In this document: piece by piece, positions 22,919 through 35,897 of the stretch
Numbering within the stretch: position 1 is the stretch's first letter
How the letters are laid out: every line of letters begins with the position of its first letter
Assembly: GCA_002946415.1 (NCBI GenBank)
Contig: NJPS01000021.1
Span: 124,001-188,000 of the forward strand
Source of the DNA: Rutstroemia sp. NJR-2017a BVV2
Taxonomy: Eukaryota > Ascomycota > Leotiomycetes > Helotiales > Rutstroemiaceae
DNA: 64,000 nt
Reading direction: 5' to 3'
Position numbers and translations under genes: made by a program
Notes under the pieces: generated by a model
Database searches by the model: none
Seen by the model: the letters and a program-made list of their open reading frames with translations, nothing else
What the model was told of the DNA's origin: nothing

Positions 22919-23185
22919 GGCGGAGACTTTATAAGCATGTCAAATAGCAGGCAGTTGTTTAGACTATGGTCGAATTTTACTTCATATCGTGGTAGAAGCA
23001 CACAGCACAGGGGTCTGTTGCTCAATCCTCTTGCATCCACATGCCTTATCGCTGCCCGAGATAAGGAGGTTACGGGGTGTTTTTTAGCGCTCGGTCGTTT
23101 CCATCAGGCTGTGGCTGCAGCCTCTTAATTACACAAAATTTCAAGACAACAACCATAAACAAAATCACCTCATTACTTTCACAAT
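22919..23185. promoter_or_regulatory. compact bidirectional promoter (sin1 / PRCC-like)
   Basis: 267 bp between divergent ATGs. No named element is recognised. Confidence 0.6.
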
Positions 23186-24400
23186 ATGGCGCTCGTCGAC
23201 TATTCGGACTCGGAGGACTCAGATGCTCCAGACACGAATGTGGCCAAACCATCAACAACCTCATCAGGGAAACCAGCCTTCCAAAAAGTCGTCGATAGAT
23301 CAAATCCGGGTAAAATTAAAGTATCATTACCTCAGGCGGCATTAAAAGAGGGGGATACAAGCAACGAACCACCTACGAAACGCGCGAAGACGGGCGGAGG
23401 AGCATTTGGTGCATTCAATTCGTTTTTACCTGCACCGAAAAGATCTGGACAAGCAACAGGTACATCTTTAGGTGGTGGGAATGGTGCGCGCAAAGGTGGT
23501 CTTGCGGCTGGTGTCAGTTTGAAAACAGGAGCTGCGCCAGGTTTCAGCCGGGAACCTGAGCCGGAAAGGGAACATGAAGTAAAAGATACTGCGGAAAACC
23601 ACGATGCAGAACCCGCAGAAAGCGGATCGGAGATGGGTCTCCCGCCGCCAAAGTCTCTCGTCGATGAACAAAAACCACCAGAGGAAGTCAAATTGGTTGG
23701 AAAACCATTAATGTTCAGACCGTTATCAGTTGCGCGCAAACCTGCAAAGAAGAAGCCTCAGAATTTAAGCTCGATTACATCTACGCCAACGACTGTGCAA
23801 CCCCGAGATAGTCCAGACACACCTAGCACGCCACAAACCGATTCAAAAACAGCAAAACCCCAACCCAAACTGTCTCTCTTCTCGCTTGAAGTAGAATCAG
23901 TCGCTAACACACCTACGACCTCTACACCCTCCTCTGGGACCTATCACCCTCTCCTCTATCAGCCCTCTCCCAGCACCACCTCTAACTCTCAACCAATCTA
24001 CGAGTCCTCATCCACCCCCACCACCCCTCACTTTGCCCATCTCCCCTCAGTCCCTACGCCACCACTTAACGCGAACTTCGATTCGCTCCACACAATCGCC
24101 GACTCCTTGCACCTCTCCGCCGCCGAGCGTCGTCAACTCTTCGGCCGCAATAACAAGAACAACAACGCTCAAGCAACGAAAATCATAAACTTCAATACAG
24201 ACGAGGAATACAAGCATAACGAGGAGTTGCGACAAGCAGGTGAACAGGTGGTGCATAATCCGGTTAGGGCGATTGCACCGGGCAAACATAGCTTGAAACA
24301 GCTTGTTACGGCGGCGCAGAGCCAGAAGGAGGCGTTGGAGGAGAGTTTTGCAAGTGGGAGGAATAATAGGAAGGAAGCGGGGAGTAAGTATGGATGGTAG
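23186..24400 (+). CDS. PRCC-family nuclear protein (MAD2B-interacting / splicing-associated)
   Basis: Single exon, 404 residues. The N-terminus, MALVDYSDSEDSD, is the usual start of fungal PRCC-domain proteins. A Pro/Ser/Thr-rich disordered centre follows. The conserved C-terminal region has ERRQLFGR, INFNTDEEYKHNEELR and HNPVRAIAPGKHSLKQLV, and ends SKYGW, the PRCC signature. Human PRCC binds the mitotic checkpoint protein MAD2L2 and associates with splicing factors; the fungal function is little known. The low-complexity middle gives long open antisense frames, which I disregard. Confidence 0.87.
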   Translation: MALVDYSDSEDSDAPDTNVAKPSTTSSGKPAFQKVVDRSNPGKIKVSLPQAALKEGDTSNEPPTKRAKTGGGAFGAFNSFLPAPKRSGQATGTSLGGGNGARKGGLAAGVSLKTGAAPGFSREPEPEREHEVKDTAENHDAEPAESGSEMGLPPPKSLVDEQKPPEEVKLVGKPLMFRPLSVARKPAKKKPQNLSSITSTPTTVQPRDSPDTPSTPQTDSKTAKPQPKLSLFSLEVESVANTPTTSTPSSGTYHPLLYQPSPSTTSNSQPIYESSSTPTTPHFAHLPSVPTPPLNANFDSLHTIADSLHLSAAERRQLFGRNNKNNNAQATKIINFNTDEEYKHNEELRQAGEQVVHNPVRAIAPGKHSLKQLVTAAQSQKEALEESFASGRNNRKEAGSKYGW

Positions 24401-25602
24401 GGGTAGTAGTAGTTGTGGTCTGTGGTTGACAAGGGATCCGTGGGGAGTGGAGAATGGAAATGGATATAATGTACTATACTGTATGAGGCTGAGATGGGGT
24501 GGATGAATATACCCTTTTGGATATCAGAATGTGAGTGATCTAAGTTTGTTACCAATAAACTTATACAGTCGTTTTATAAAGCCTTTGTTGCTAGCAAGTG
24601 CTACCTTCTTGAAGTGGTGTTGTTATTCTTATTGCTGCTCGCCATGCTGTCTGCATCTCACGTAGTGATTCGCAGTTGCGATCATAAAGATATAGCTCAC
24701 GATTCCCTCGAATAGGATGACATGATGCCGGATTGAGCGCTGAGCTACGTTGTTAAATTATAGCGTTCAAGCGGACATAAATGGATCTAGCTTTACCCAT
24801 CAACGGTATCAATATACACCCACCAGAGACGACTTCCAGTGCATTACTACACGCCAAGTATTATCCAAGCTGAGTAGCCTCGATTGAGTTGTTGACACTG
24901 AGGATACGACTAGCCTCCAGAGTATCAACCCGTTGGCCGAAGCACTCTTGGACAGCGGTGCAAACGTGAAGGGTGATGGAAGCACAGAATGGAGGATCAC
25001 GAATCGATGGCTGGATGGCTGGAGAATGACTTGGAAGATATCAACGTATGGGGAGGATGAATGCCACGAGCACGCTAAAGCCAAATGTCCAAGCATATCT
25101 TGCCTGACCTTCCACGGCTACTTATCTTTGTACAGTTGAAAGAAAAGATATTAGACATCTGTATCTGCAGTGACATATATTTCAACGACGATCATCCATA
25201 TTGCACTGTCCTGTTGTCATATTCGCAGGCAGTGCTGGACTGCAGATTCCGATCGATTAAACGACAATATTGACATGCAACAAATGACGTATGGAACGAA
25301 GAGTCACTCGAGGTTAGATGAAACTAAGCTCTAATCCCACGAGATAGATACTTATTGTACTAAAGGACCTCCCGAGGTCTTCATCTGAACAAATATTGAT
25401 GTGACCTCGGATTAACTGGTTTTTCCGTGGTACATCCCAAGTGACTCCGACGTGAAACCCAAGTTCTAAAAAAAAAAGCTCACGCGCAGTTCATCAACAT
25501 TGTGATCACTAACTCACGTCTACCTACACAGTCACATCCAAACCGTTCTACTATATCAATCGTTCCGGTACGAGCTCCCGTCGAGCTTCGATCTTCAATA
25601 TC
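24401..25602. other. intergenic region upstream of NUC1
   Basis: About 1.2 kb with no supported gene. The last ~120 bp (poly-A tract near 25470, then pyrimidine-rich sequence) is probably the NUC1 leader. Short frames in the middle lack family resemblance. Confidence 0.5.
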
Positions 25603-26667
25603 ATGTCCAAAACCACATTAGCAATCATAGCTGGAGTTTCTGCAGCCACCGGTGCCGGTATAACTGCCGCCATGTATTCCACACGATCTGAAAAGAAAAT
25701 CCAAGCCGTAGCAAGCTCAACATCAGTTACCGCATCATCAACTACATCTTTACCCGCGCCAATTCCAGTATCTCTACCAGTTGCGCAAAACACACTATCC
25801 AAAGGCATAATACCACCTGTCGACCCCGCAGGCCTTTTCCAATACGGTTTCCCTGGTCCAGTCGCAGACCTCGCAACTCGACACGCATTAATATCCTCGT
25901 TCGACCGCCGTCTGCGCAACCCCTCCTGGGTCGCAGAACACATCACACCTGCGTCCCTCGCAATCCAGAACGGCGACCGCAAGCACTCCTACTTCGTCGA
26001 GGACCCCTCCGTACCCGAAAAGTTTCGCGGCAAACTAAAAGACTATTCCCGATCTGGCTACGACCGCGGCCATCAAGTCCCCGCTGCCGACGCAAAATGG
26101 AGCCAAGAAGCCATGAACGATACGTTTTTCCTGACGAACATGTGTCCGCAGGTCGGCGAGGGCTTCAACCGCGATTACTGGGCGCACTTTGAGGATTTCT
26201 GCCGCAGACTCACAACACGGTATCCGAGTGTGAGGATCGTGACAGGGCCGCTGTATCTGCCGAAGAGGGACCCGACGGATGGGAAGTGGAGGGTTACGTA
26301 TGAGGTTATAGGGAACCCGCCGAATATTGCGGTGCCAACGCATTTTTATAAGGTTATTTTTGCAGAGGATGGGACGACAGCGGGACCCGTTGCGGTCGGA
26401 GCTTTCGTTCTACCGAACGCAGTGATTCCGAACGAGAAGCCTTTGACGGATTTCGAGGTCCCAGTTGAGGCGGTGGAAAGGGCTAGTGGACTGGAGTTTG
26501 TGAGCAAGTTACCGGCGCAGAGGAGGAAGAGATTGTGTGTGGAGACGACTTGTGCTTTGATCATCAAAGATTACTCCGAGCGGCAGAAGGCTTTCGTGAA
26601 GGAAGGTGCGGATAAGAAAGAGGTGGCAGCTCCGAGGAGGACGAGTCCGAGAAATTCGAACCTTTGA
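25603..26667 (+). CDS. NUC1: mitochondrial DNA/RNA non-specific endonuclease (EndoG/Nuc1)
   Basis: Single exon, 354 residues. A short N-terminal hydrophobic segment (about residues 5-25, IIAGVSAATGAGITAAMY) serves as mitochondrial signal/anchor. The beta-beta-alpha-metal nuclease domain begins near GIIPPVDPAGLFQYGFPGP. The active-site DRGHQ lies at about residues 154-158, with H157 as general base, and the downstream metal-ligand Asn is in GEGFNRDYW. Nuc1 degrades DNA and RNA, helps mitochondrial DNA recombination and turnover, and can move to the nucleus during cell death (family knowledge). Length and motif order agree with fungal homologues. GC content is higher at third positions than in neighbouring genes. 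Confidence 0.95.
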   Translation: MSKTTLAIIAGVSAATGAGITAAMYSTRSEKKIQAVASSTSVTASSTTSLPAPIPVSLPVAQNTLSKGIIPPVDPAGLFQYGFPGPVADLATRHALISSFDRRLRNPSWVAEHITPASLAIQNGDRKHSYFVEDPSVPEKFRGKLKDYSRSGYDRGHQVPAADAKWSQEAMNDTFFLTNMCPQVGEGFNRDYWAHFEDFCRRLTTRYPSVRIVTGPLYLPKRDPTDGKWRVTYEVIGNPPNIAVPTHFYKVIFAEDGTTAGPVAVGAFVLPNAVIPNEKPLTDFEVPVEAVERASGLEFVSKLPAQRRKRLCVETTCALIIKDYSERQKAFVKEGADKKEVAAPRRTSPRNSNL

Positions 26668-27097
26668 TATATATATTTTCAGCGTTTGGGCATAATGGGT
26701 GATTTCCTTATGTGTAATAGGATGGTCGGTTTGAAGCATACATAGGAGCATTATAGGATGGGCAAATCTAGAGGGATTGCATCATGGCACGGCGTTTGCT
26801 CATATTTCGTTATATTTGGTTTTCCTGTAGGTGGAGATATGTGTCTGAATATTAATACTCGCTTTATACCATAGCATTAGTTCTTTCAATACACTTAAGC
26901 AAAGTAAATCCATTTTGATTACTTTGGAGACACACAAACCACTGTTGCTCAAACACATTGATAAGAAATAGTGGATGACTTGGATCGTTCTTTATGAGTC
27001 TTCATTTTATCCTCCTAAACGCCTGCGCGTCGAAATGCTTAAAATCCAATTCACTAATATACACAGACGCCCCCGTTGATCGCAAAACAAATTACAG
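26668..27097. other. convergent intergenic region
   Basis: 430 bp between the ends of NUC1 and PFS2. AT-rich and otherwise unremarkable. Confidence 0.5.
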
Positions 27098-29088
<1,991 letters not shown>

Positions 29089-29934
29089 TCCTATCGGCGC
29101 ATCTTATCTCAAGAATCCGATCTCCAATGACTAATATTTCTTCACGAAATATATGTTTGAACAAGAACAAGAATGCGCAAGGTAGATTGGGTTATTGATC
29201 ATGTGTTTAATGATATCTCAGGTTTCAAGGTTGATGGCAGGTCATGCTCCAGAAGTTTTGGAGGTCCTGATCGCGACTGTGACAAGGATTCACGCGGTTC
29301 GGAACAATGAAATTCCGGGTCTTAATGAAGGAAACAAAGAAAGCTCCCTTCGAGAATGGATTGCAAACATTCTCACCATCGCTTCTTTCACTCTTTACAC
29401 AATGTACCTCGGGTACGAGTATTCGGTTCTCGAGATATTCTTTACAGAATTTCTGTAAAATTGCGCATGCAGCAAATACTCAATTTAAGTGTAGCCGTTT
29501 GCTCAACATTTTATCGTGCATAGGCGTATCCCTCTCTAGGTAGACTTGGCTCTGTTGAGTAGGTAATGTAGGCATTAGAAGATACTGTTGGATATACTCG
29601 TCCCATTTCAATTCCTCCCTGTTTTGCTTCTCTTCACTTCTTCCTTGGCTCTGTTATTTCTTTTTCTCTCCTCTTTCTCTCACCCTTAAGAAGGTAACAA
29701 TATATATTCATATCCGCATATTTCATACCTCACACTTCCTCCACACGATCGATTAAATTTCTTGGAGCTCTTATCGCCTAATCGCGTCCCCTCACCCTGA
29801 TTCTTTCCCCCTTGAATTCCACACTCACTCCATTCCTCCGGTTGTTTCTTAGTCCATTGGACAATCAACCCTTTCCCTTCGACTTCGATACAAGCTCGTC
29901 CAACATACAATCAGAGCTGTATGTGGTTTTCAAA
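29089..29934. promoter_or_regulatory. divergent intergenic region, PFS2 / DGAT1
   Basis: 846 bp. The right part (about 29600-29930) is strongly pyrimidine-rich and is probably the DGAT1 leader. The left part is less biased. No named element is recognised. Confidence 0.5.
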
Positions 29935-31750
29935 ATGGCAACGACAGAGAATGCGACAGTGACCGGCATGGTCTCCGCACCAGAAGCTTCCTCCACTATC
30001 AGACGAACAGGGACGGGACTTTCACATGCGAATGGCACAAATGGCAAACCAAGAGCAAATATCAGCATCGCAGATTTACCAAAACCACTTACACAACAGC
30101 ACAATGCAGATTCATTTCTTAAATATACCAAGAAAAAGTACAGGCATGTCGCTGCTGTACATTCAAAACCACGAACATCATGCCTCAGCCATGAAAGTGA
30201 TGCAGCTCCTAGTTTCCTTGGGTTCAGGAACTTGATGGTCCTAGTTCTTCTGATCTCCAATCTGCGATTGATGCTGGAAAACATACGAAAGGTTAGCTAA
30301 GCACTTCTTCCTCTACGCAAGTTCTGGGGTTTGCATGTCGTTGCAATTGTCACATTCTTCATACGCAACTGTTTATTTTCCAAGCTGTTTTTGAATTACC
30401 ATCCTGCATGCCTCAATGGACACAGCTAACAGACTTTTCTAGTACGGAGTTCTAATATGTATCAAATGTCATGACTACCGAAGACAAGACCTCATGCTAG
30501 GTGCCGTTCTTTATTTCATTATACCATGCCACCTTTTCGTCGCATATGTTGTGGAGTTGGCCGCGGCGCAGCAAGCTAGAGCGTCAATACGTGGAAGCAA
30601 GAAGAGGGCTGGAACGGCAACTCCAGGTGGAAGCTACCTGGCAACGGAGGATGAGCGTCGAAAGTTCCAATCAGCTTGGAAGATTATAGCTTGGGTCCAT
30701 GGGATAAACATCACACTCTGTCTACTCATCACCTCTGTGATTGTCTATTTTTTTATCCACCATCCCCTCATTGGCACTATCACGGAGGCCCACGCAATAA
30801 TTGTGTGGTTGAAAACCTACAGTTATGCATTCACATGCAGAGATCTTCGACACGCATACCTTCACCCTTCGAGCAAAGAAGAAGATGCTTTGCCGGAAAT
30901 TTACAGCAAATGCCCATACCCGGAGAATGTCACCCTCAATAACCTGACATACTTTTGGTGGGCTCCAACTCTGGTCTATCAACCAGTTTATCCTAGAACC
31001 CGCAAAATCAGATGGGTCTTTGTAGGCAAGAGAGTTGCAGAAGTGTTCGGCCTCAGTGTCTTCATGTGGGTAGCTAGTGCCCAATACGCAGCTCCAGTTT
31101 TGAGGAACTCCCTGGATAAGATGGCCTCTCTGGACGTGCCATCAATCCTCGAACGACTTATGAAGCTATCCACCATCTCTCTGGTGATCTGGCTGGCTGG
31201 ATTCTTCGCTTTATTCCAGTCATTCCTGAACATCCTTGCAGAGATCATGACATTCGGAGATAGAAATTTCTATGATGACTGGTGGAATTCGCCAAGTGTG
31301 GGTGCGTACTGGAGAACTTGGAACAAGCCGGTCTATCAATTCATGAAACGGCATGTATTCTCTCCTCTCGTGGGTAGAGGCTGGAGCTCTGGTTCTGCTA
31401 GCATTGCTGTATTCACCTTTTCGGCCATCCTTCATGAGTTGATGGTTGGCATCCCAACACACAATATCATAGGTACGTTTCTTTCAGCTCATACAAGGTC
31501 CTATCTGTAGTGGATCATGGATCTCCAACTAACTTATATAGGCGTTGCATTCGTTGGCATGATGGCTCAACTACCTCTAATCGCTGTCACTGCTCCGTTG
31601 GAGAAGATCAAAGGCATCAATGGTAAAATTATCGGGAATTGCATTTTTTGGGTATCCTTCACACTCATTGGGCAACCATTGGCCGCATTGCTATACTTCT
31701 TTGCATGGCAGGCGAAGTATGGGAGTGTTAGCAAACAAGTCATGAAATGA
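29935..31750 (+). CDS. DGAT1: diacylglycerol O-acyltransferase 1 (MBOAT family)
   Basis: Three exons, 29935-30291, 30443-31472 and 31542-31750, 531 residues; the phases close correctly. The first ATG of the conserved frame is at 29935 (further upstream only TTG). The protein has an N-terminal cytosolic segment and eight or more hydrophobic helices. It carries the ACAT/DGAT1 signature FYDDWWN (about 394-400) and the catalytic His of SAILHELMVGIPTH (about 449). It esterifies diacylglycerol with acyl-CoA at the ER to make storage triacylglycerol. Sterol O-acyltransferases (ARE1/2) share these motifs, but the sequence around DRNFYDDWWNSPSVGAYW looks more like fungal DGAT1 (my judgement). Confidence 0.88.
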
Positions 31751-32249
31751 TATGGACTCGTTTTAGTGATTATACTACAATCAAAAATGATATATGGCTT
31801 TGCCTAAAAGTTCACTGCATCTATGTGGTTCTACATAGTGACGATCTAATCACTATTCTCAAGTGTGCTCCGCTACTTCCCCTGACTGTCAGACCAATAT
31901 TCTCTATGCTTATAGTACAGAATAACTTGAATACTGGCTGTAGATAGCCCCGTCAAGAGACCAGATGGTAGGTCTAAGAGAGAAGATTAGACTAGACGAC
32001 TACCAGAGATGAAAGCGCAGAGCAGCTCTTAATCACTCGTACGCTCTAAGTCGTTCATGCACCAAGCTCCATGACAACTTACATTCGTGCTTCTAACCCA
32101 TCCAAGGATCACTCTGACGCGCCCATGCTTTCGTCCGATCAGGGAGAACAATTCCATTTTGCGATATATACCAAATGTTCACCCCACGATAAGTAACAAA
32201 AGGGCAAGCTTCACAGGCCTGAAATCCAAGACCAACACACCCAACCCCC
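31751..32249. other. convergent intergenic region
   Basis: About 500 bp between the 3' ends of DGAT1 and STE14. No features recognised. Confidence 0.5.
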
Positions 32250-33155
32250 TTAAGCAAACGGAATCCCAACCACAGTCCTCTGTCTATATTCCACATATTC
32301 ATCCCCAAAGAACTTCACCAGCAGTGCTTCCTCGCCCTTAATCCTGCGGTTGAAGAATCTCCACAGCGCAACTGTGTAACCCACGAAACAGATAGGGTTC
32401 CCCAAAACCATCTGCGTGCCCAGGCCCCACCAGAAGAAACCAAAATATGATGGATGTCGTAGATACCCATAGATTCCACTTGTAACAAGACTGTGCGTGC
32501 GCGCTTTGGTGTACTGTACGATGTGGTTGAAGTTCGTGCCTGCTTCCATCATAGCCATAGTGCGAATGGTCTGCCCGAGAAGAATAAGGAAGAAGCCGAG
32601 GAGGAGAATAGGGAGGTGGGTGTTTGGCGGGAGAAGGGAACGATTGGGGAAGAAGAGGTTCGTAAGGAGACATTCGAGGATGGCGGTGCTGTGCGCGATG
32701 TTATACGCAGAGCCGTTTCCGCTGAAGAGGAAAGAAGATATCTGTGCTGCGGGCGTGTTATACGCGGCTGTGACCCAGAATTCTAGGAAGTGGAAGATGG
32801 CGAGCGAGGAGATGAAGAAGGGAATGCGCCATAATGGGCTGGGGGCGAGAAACAGTAGGTAGATGGTTGATTGCACGGAGACTGTGAGGACGATGCCAAC
32901 GAGGAGGGAGCGGATGGCGATGCCGGAGAGTGATTTGGGCTTAGAGGGGTAATATTGTCTTTCGAATGTGTTGAGGGCTTCGTCGATGGTGGGAGAGCTG
33001 TTTTGCGGTCGTCCGGGAGTCGATTGGTTTAGGGGTGCAATACCGCCATTCTCGAGAATTTCCCATGGTCGTCGACGTGCGGTTGTGCTGTTGCTTTCAT
33101 CAATTTCGCGGTGCGCCTCTCCATTGAGTGCACCGTTTGTGTGAGCTGTGGCCAT
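32250..33155 (-). CDS. STE14: protein-S-isoprenylcysteine O-methyltransferase
   Basis: Single exon, 301 residues from the ATG at 33155. After a polar N-terminus (about 90 residues) there are several membrane helices. The ICMT C-terminal signature follows: FNHIVQ, HSLVTSGIYGYLRHPSYFGF (about 220-240) and a final EEALLVKFFGDEYVEYRQRT. The enzyme methylates the C-terminal farnesyl- or geranylgeranyl-cysteine of CaaX proteins such as Ras, Rho and a-type pheromone at the ER, using S-adenosylmethionine. The N-terminal extension is longer than in yeast Ste14 and looks disordered. Confidence 0.94.
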   Translation of the reverse strand: MATAHTNGALNGEAHREIDESNSTTARRRPWEILENGGIAPLNQSTPGRPQNSSPTIDEALNTFERQYYPSKPKSLSGIAIRSLLVGIVLTVSVQSTIYLLFLAPSPLWRIPFFISSLAIFHFLEFWVTAAYNTPAAQISSFLFSGNGSAYNIAHSTAILECLLTNLFFPNRSLLPPNTHLPILLLGFFLILLGQTIRTMAMMEAGTNFNHIVQYTKARTHSLVTSGIYGYLRHPSYFGFFWWGLGTQMVLGNPICFVGYTVALWRFFNRRIKGEEALLVKFFGDEYVEYRQRTVVGIPFA

Positions 33156-34068
33156 GACGGGGATGTATGATTGGGATCACACAATGATATCTCGGGATGC
33201 GCAAACAGGGTCGGAAGATGGCGGTTCAGATGAATGTTTTCAGCCAATGCATTGGATTGAAGTAGATGTACAGAACGATTAAATAAAATAATGCAAGAAA
33301 AGCTAGCTATCGCTAACTCACGGACATTAAAGAAAAGTTGAAGAAGGAAAAGTAATACATGAGATGTAAAGCTCTCTTTATTCGCCTATCACCTTCTCAT
33401 ACTTTGGGATTGCTTCATATTGTTCTTGTAGAAGAATGGGATGGCCTCTTGCGGGATTTCAGCTTTCTTGTCAAAATGCTGGTTGGTGGCTCTTCGTGGG
33501 TAGAGTGACAAAGAGCATGCGGAGGCATGGGATGTACAATGCATGGAAGCTGCAGGAGAACGGGTAATACTCGGGATATCAATTCTGCTCCGAGTCGTGA
33601 AGCACCAAAGGTAGCTTCCGCATGGTAGAAATTTGGGAAATGGCAAAAAGCTTTCAAGCGCTACATGCTTGGGCAATGTACAAGCTAAGTATATAACCGT
33701 GAACAGATAGAGCTTCAGCGTGAATGCGCGTTGGATCAAAATGGCTTTGTCTGTGGGCGAAAACCAAACCACAATACTCGTACAGATACGAGTTTCGCAG
33801 GCTCAAGCCACACCCGATTCTGCCTGCCACCCCCACCACGATTAGGTTTAGGTAACTGTGACTGCTTACCGCAGTGGAGAAGGGCGAGAGGTCAAATGGT
33901 CGTCCATGCCAAGATTAAAGTCTGGGGTCTTGGCTCTCGCATATATGCTACTGGTAGCAGGTGCTTTTGGACAGATATTTCTTTATTTCAATTATCTCTT
34001 CTCTTCAATCTATCTCCCTCTAGAATTATCTCGACTTGTCCTTTAGATTAACTAGAATACGACCCATC
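33156..34068. promoter_or_regulatory. divergent intergenic region, STE14 / acetyltransferase
   Basis: 913 bp between two outward start codons. No gene is supported; short frames on both strands lack family resemblance. Confidence 0.45.
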
Positions 34069-35000
34069 ATGGAAGGCATTGACCCAGTTGAGAATGAAGC
34101 GCGGATGTTGAGAGGAGAGCTCTACTATGCCTTTTTGCCTGGTCTCACAGCCAAACGAAATAGGTGAGTCTTAAGCCACTGATACTCCTTCCCGTTCTGC
34201 TCCGAGTCAATTCGGACACAGCTAATGGTGATTCCACCTGATCAAGATGCCATCACGCCTGTAAAAGATTTAACAGCGCAGGTGACGCCTCAAGGCGAAA
34301 GCTTGTCGAGTTGTGGAAAGAGTGGGAATGGCCCCTTTCCTGAGCCCTTCCAGAGCCTGACAAACTCCAGGGTTGTTGACGACAAGACTCCTCTACCTCC
34401 ACCAGGAGCTACAGAAGCGGAAGACTTCAAGATTCTGCAAGACGAGCCGTACATTGACGGGCCAGTGAATGTAGACTATGGAGTCAACCTTAGGTAACTT
34501 CAATCCACTGTCTTTAGTTTGCTCTTTTAACACCTTTACTCCTTTCAGATTAGGCAAAGATGTTTACATCAACTTCAATTGCACCTTCCTCGATACCTGC
34601 CTGATCACCATTGGATCTCGTACTCTGATCGGTCCCAATTGTAGCTTCTATGCCGCTACTCATCCACTGGATCCTTTCCTCCGAAATGGTACGCAAGGTC
34701 CAGAACTAGGACAACCGATAACAGTCGGCGAAGATTGCGTAAGTCACCCTTGAATATGATGCTGATGAAGATCGAATTCCGCTTCATCCAAGACAGTGAA
34801 TAGTCGCATAATGACATCTGTAGTGGTTCGGTGGAAGCGTAACGGTCCTCCCTGGAGTCACCATTGGACGAGGGTGTGTTATTGGTGCGGGAAGTGTTGT
34901 GACTAAGGATGTTCCTGACTTCCACTGCGTGGCCGGCAATCCTGCAAGGATTATCAAGAAGATAGAACCAAAAGAGCCGGACCCGACACTGAAACAGTGA
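34069..35000 (+). CDS. maltose/galactoside O-acetyltransferase-like hexapeptide enzyme
   Basis: Five exons, 34069-34163, 34247-34321, 34371-34493, 34549-34738 and 34824-35000, about 219 residues. The Mac domain is at the N-terminus ([20 protein letters not shown], then [19 protein letters not shown]). A left-handed beta-helix follows, with [31 protein letters not shown] (catalytic-type His) and [19 protein letters not shown]. Members transfer acetyl from acetyl-CoA to sugar hydroxyls; the substrate cannot be read here. Exon 2 is needed to restore conserved residues, and its donor, GTGGGA, departs from consensus. Without these splices the frame is broken, so a naive ORF call would fragment the gene. 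Confidence 0.88.
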
Positions 35001-35072
35001 TTGGCGAAGACAAGGAGATGGACGCAGTCTGCCGTAAGAATGGATGCTTGCTTTCCTTCCAACCACGAAAGC

Positions 35073-35625
35073 TTATAGACCACCCTCAACGCGAAATGAA
35101 GATAGAATGAGAACCAATACATTGATCAATGACCACACGAAGGGGATCCAGGTTGACATTCGAAAATATCCAGCATTGTACACCGCGCCGAGTCTGAGAA
35201 ATGTCCATTGTCAGTAAAGGGGGGTCGCTCGGTACTGATTGAGAAGCACTAACATGAGACCAACCAAACTTCCTGCCAGTAGAGCTTCAATCCCACCCAC
35301 AAGGGCATATACCAGCGGTATTATCCAGACGTATTGCCAAGCACGCTTTCCTTTTCCCAGCTGCATGAGTATTGCATAACCGGCGACCGCCATATGGGTG
35401 ATGCCATACACAATTAACGTCCAAAGGAGAGTAAATCGCCATATGTCAAAGGCATAGTATAGGTAATTGGCGACCCCAGGTTTTGCCCAGTATGGCAGAT
35501 ACAGAGATGGAAATGGCGGGGTGGCATAGTCAAGAGGCGCTGGATTTTGAACGCGAGTACTACGAAAACATTAGCTATGTATCGACATGCAGCAGTCATT
35601 GGTGCACCTACTTTAAAGCCGTCAT
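35073..35625 (-). CDS. small polytopic membrane protein, conserved-looking, unknown function
   Basis: Three exons, 35625-35612 (14 nt), 35559-35254 and 35193-35073, give 146 residues with phases closing exactly. The start MTALN comes from the 14-nt exon, followed by TRVQNPAPLDYATPPFPSLY. Helices occur at about 45-65, 75-95 and 100-120, with a final one near 125-140 (MSTWIPFVWSLINVLVLIL), so four membrane passes are likely. I do not know the family. The Pro-rich N-terminus followed by four helices resembles conserved uncharacterised fungal membrane proteins. It converges with the acetyltransferase (72 bp) and is divergent from PEX8 (272 bp). Confidence 0.65.
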
Positions 35626-35897
35626 ATTAAAATAACAACGGAGTTCTCGCGGCACGCTGACCGGAACTCGTTGTTGTAGTATGTTCTTGCAGGAATAAAT
35701 GAAAGATCAATGTTGACTTTATTACGGAGCTTTCATCTGGCATGAGGCAAGGCCAGGCCTGTGCAAGGCTGAAGTGCCTCGGCTGTCAACCTCTTGAAAC
35801 TATCAATAACTCATCTCCTTCACAACACCTCCGAAAATTATACCACTCGCCGAACCCAGTAAGAGATAATGAGTACATGATCATTACTCCAGACACT
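35626..35897. promoter_or_regulatory. compact divergent promoter, membrane protein / PEX8
   Basis: 272 bp if PEX8 starts at 35898. If it starts at the upstream in-frame ATG (35742), only 116 bp remain. Confidence 0.5.

Noticed and set aside
23332..23739. 135-codon minus-strand frame
   Set aside because: Antisense to the PRCC-like gene, with low-complexity composition inherited from it.
25551..25982. 143-codon open frame on the minus strand opposite NUC1
   Set aside because: It is antisense to the conserved, GC-rich nuclease coding sequence and has no family resemblance.
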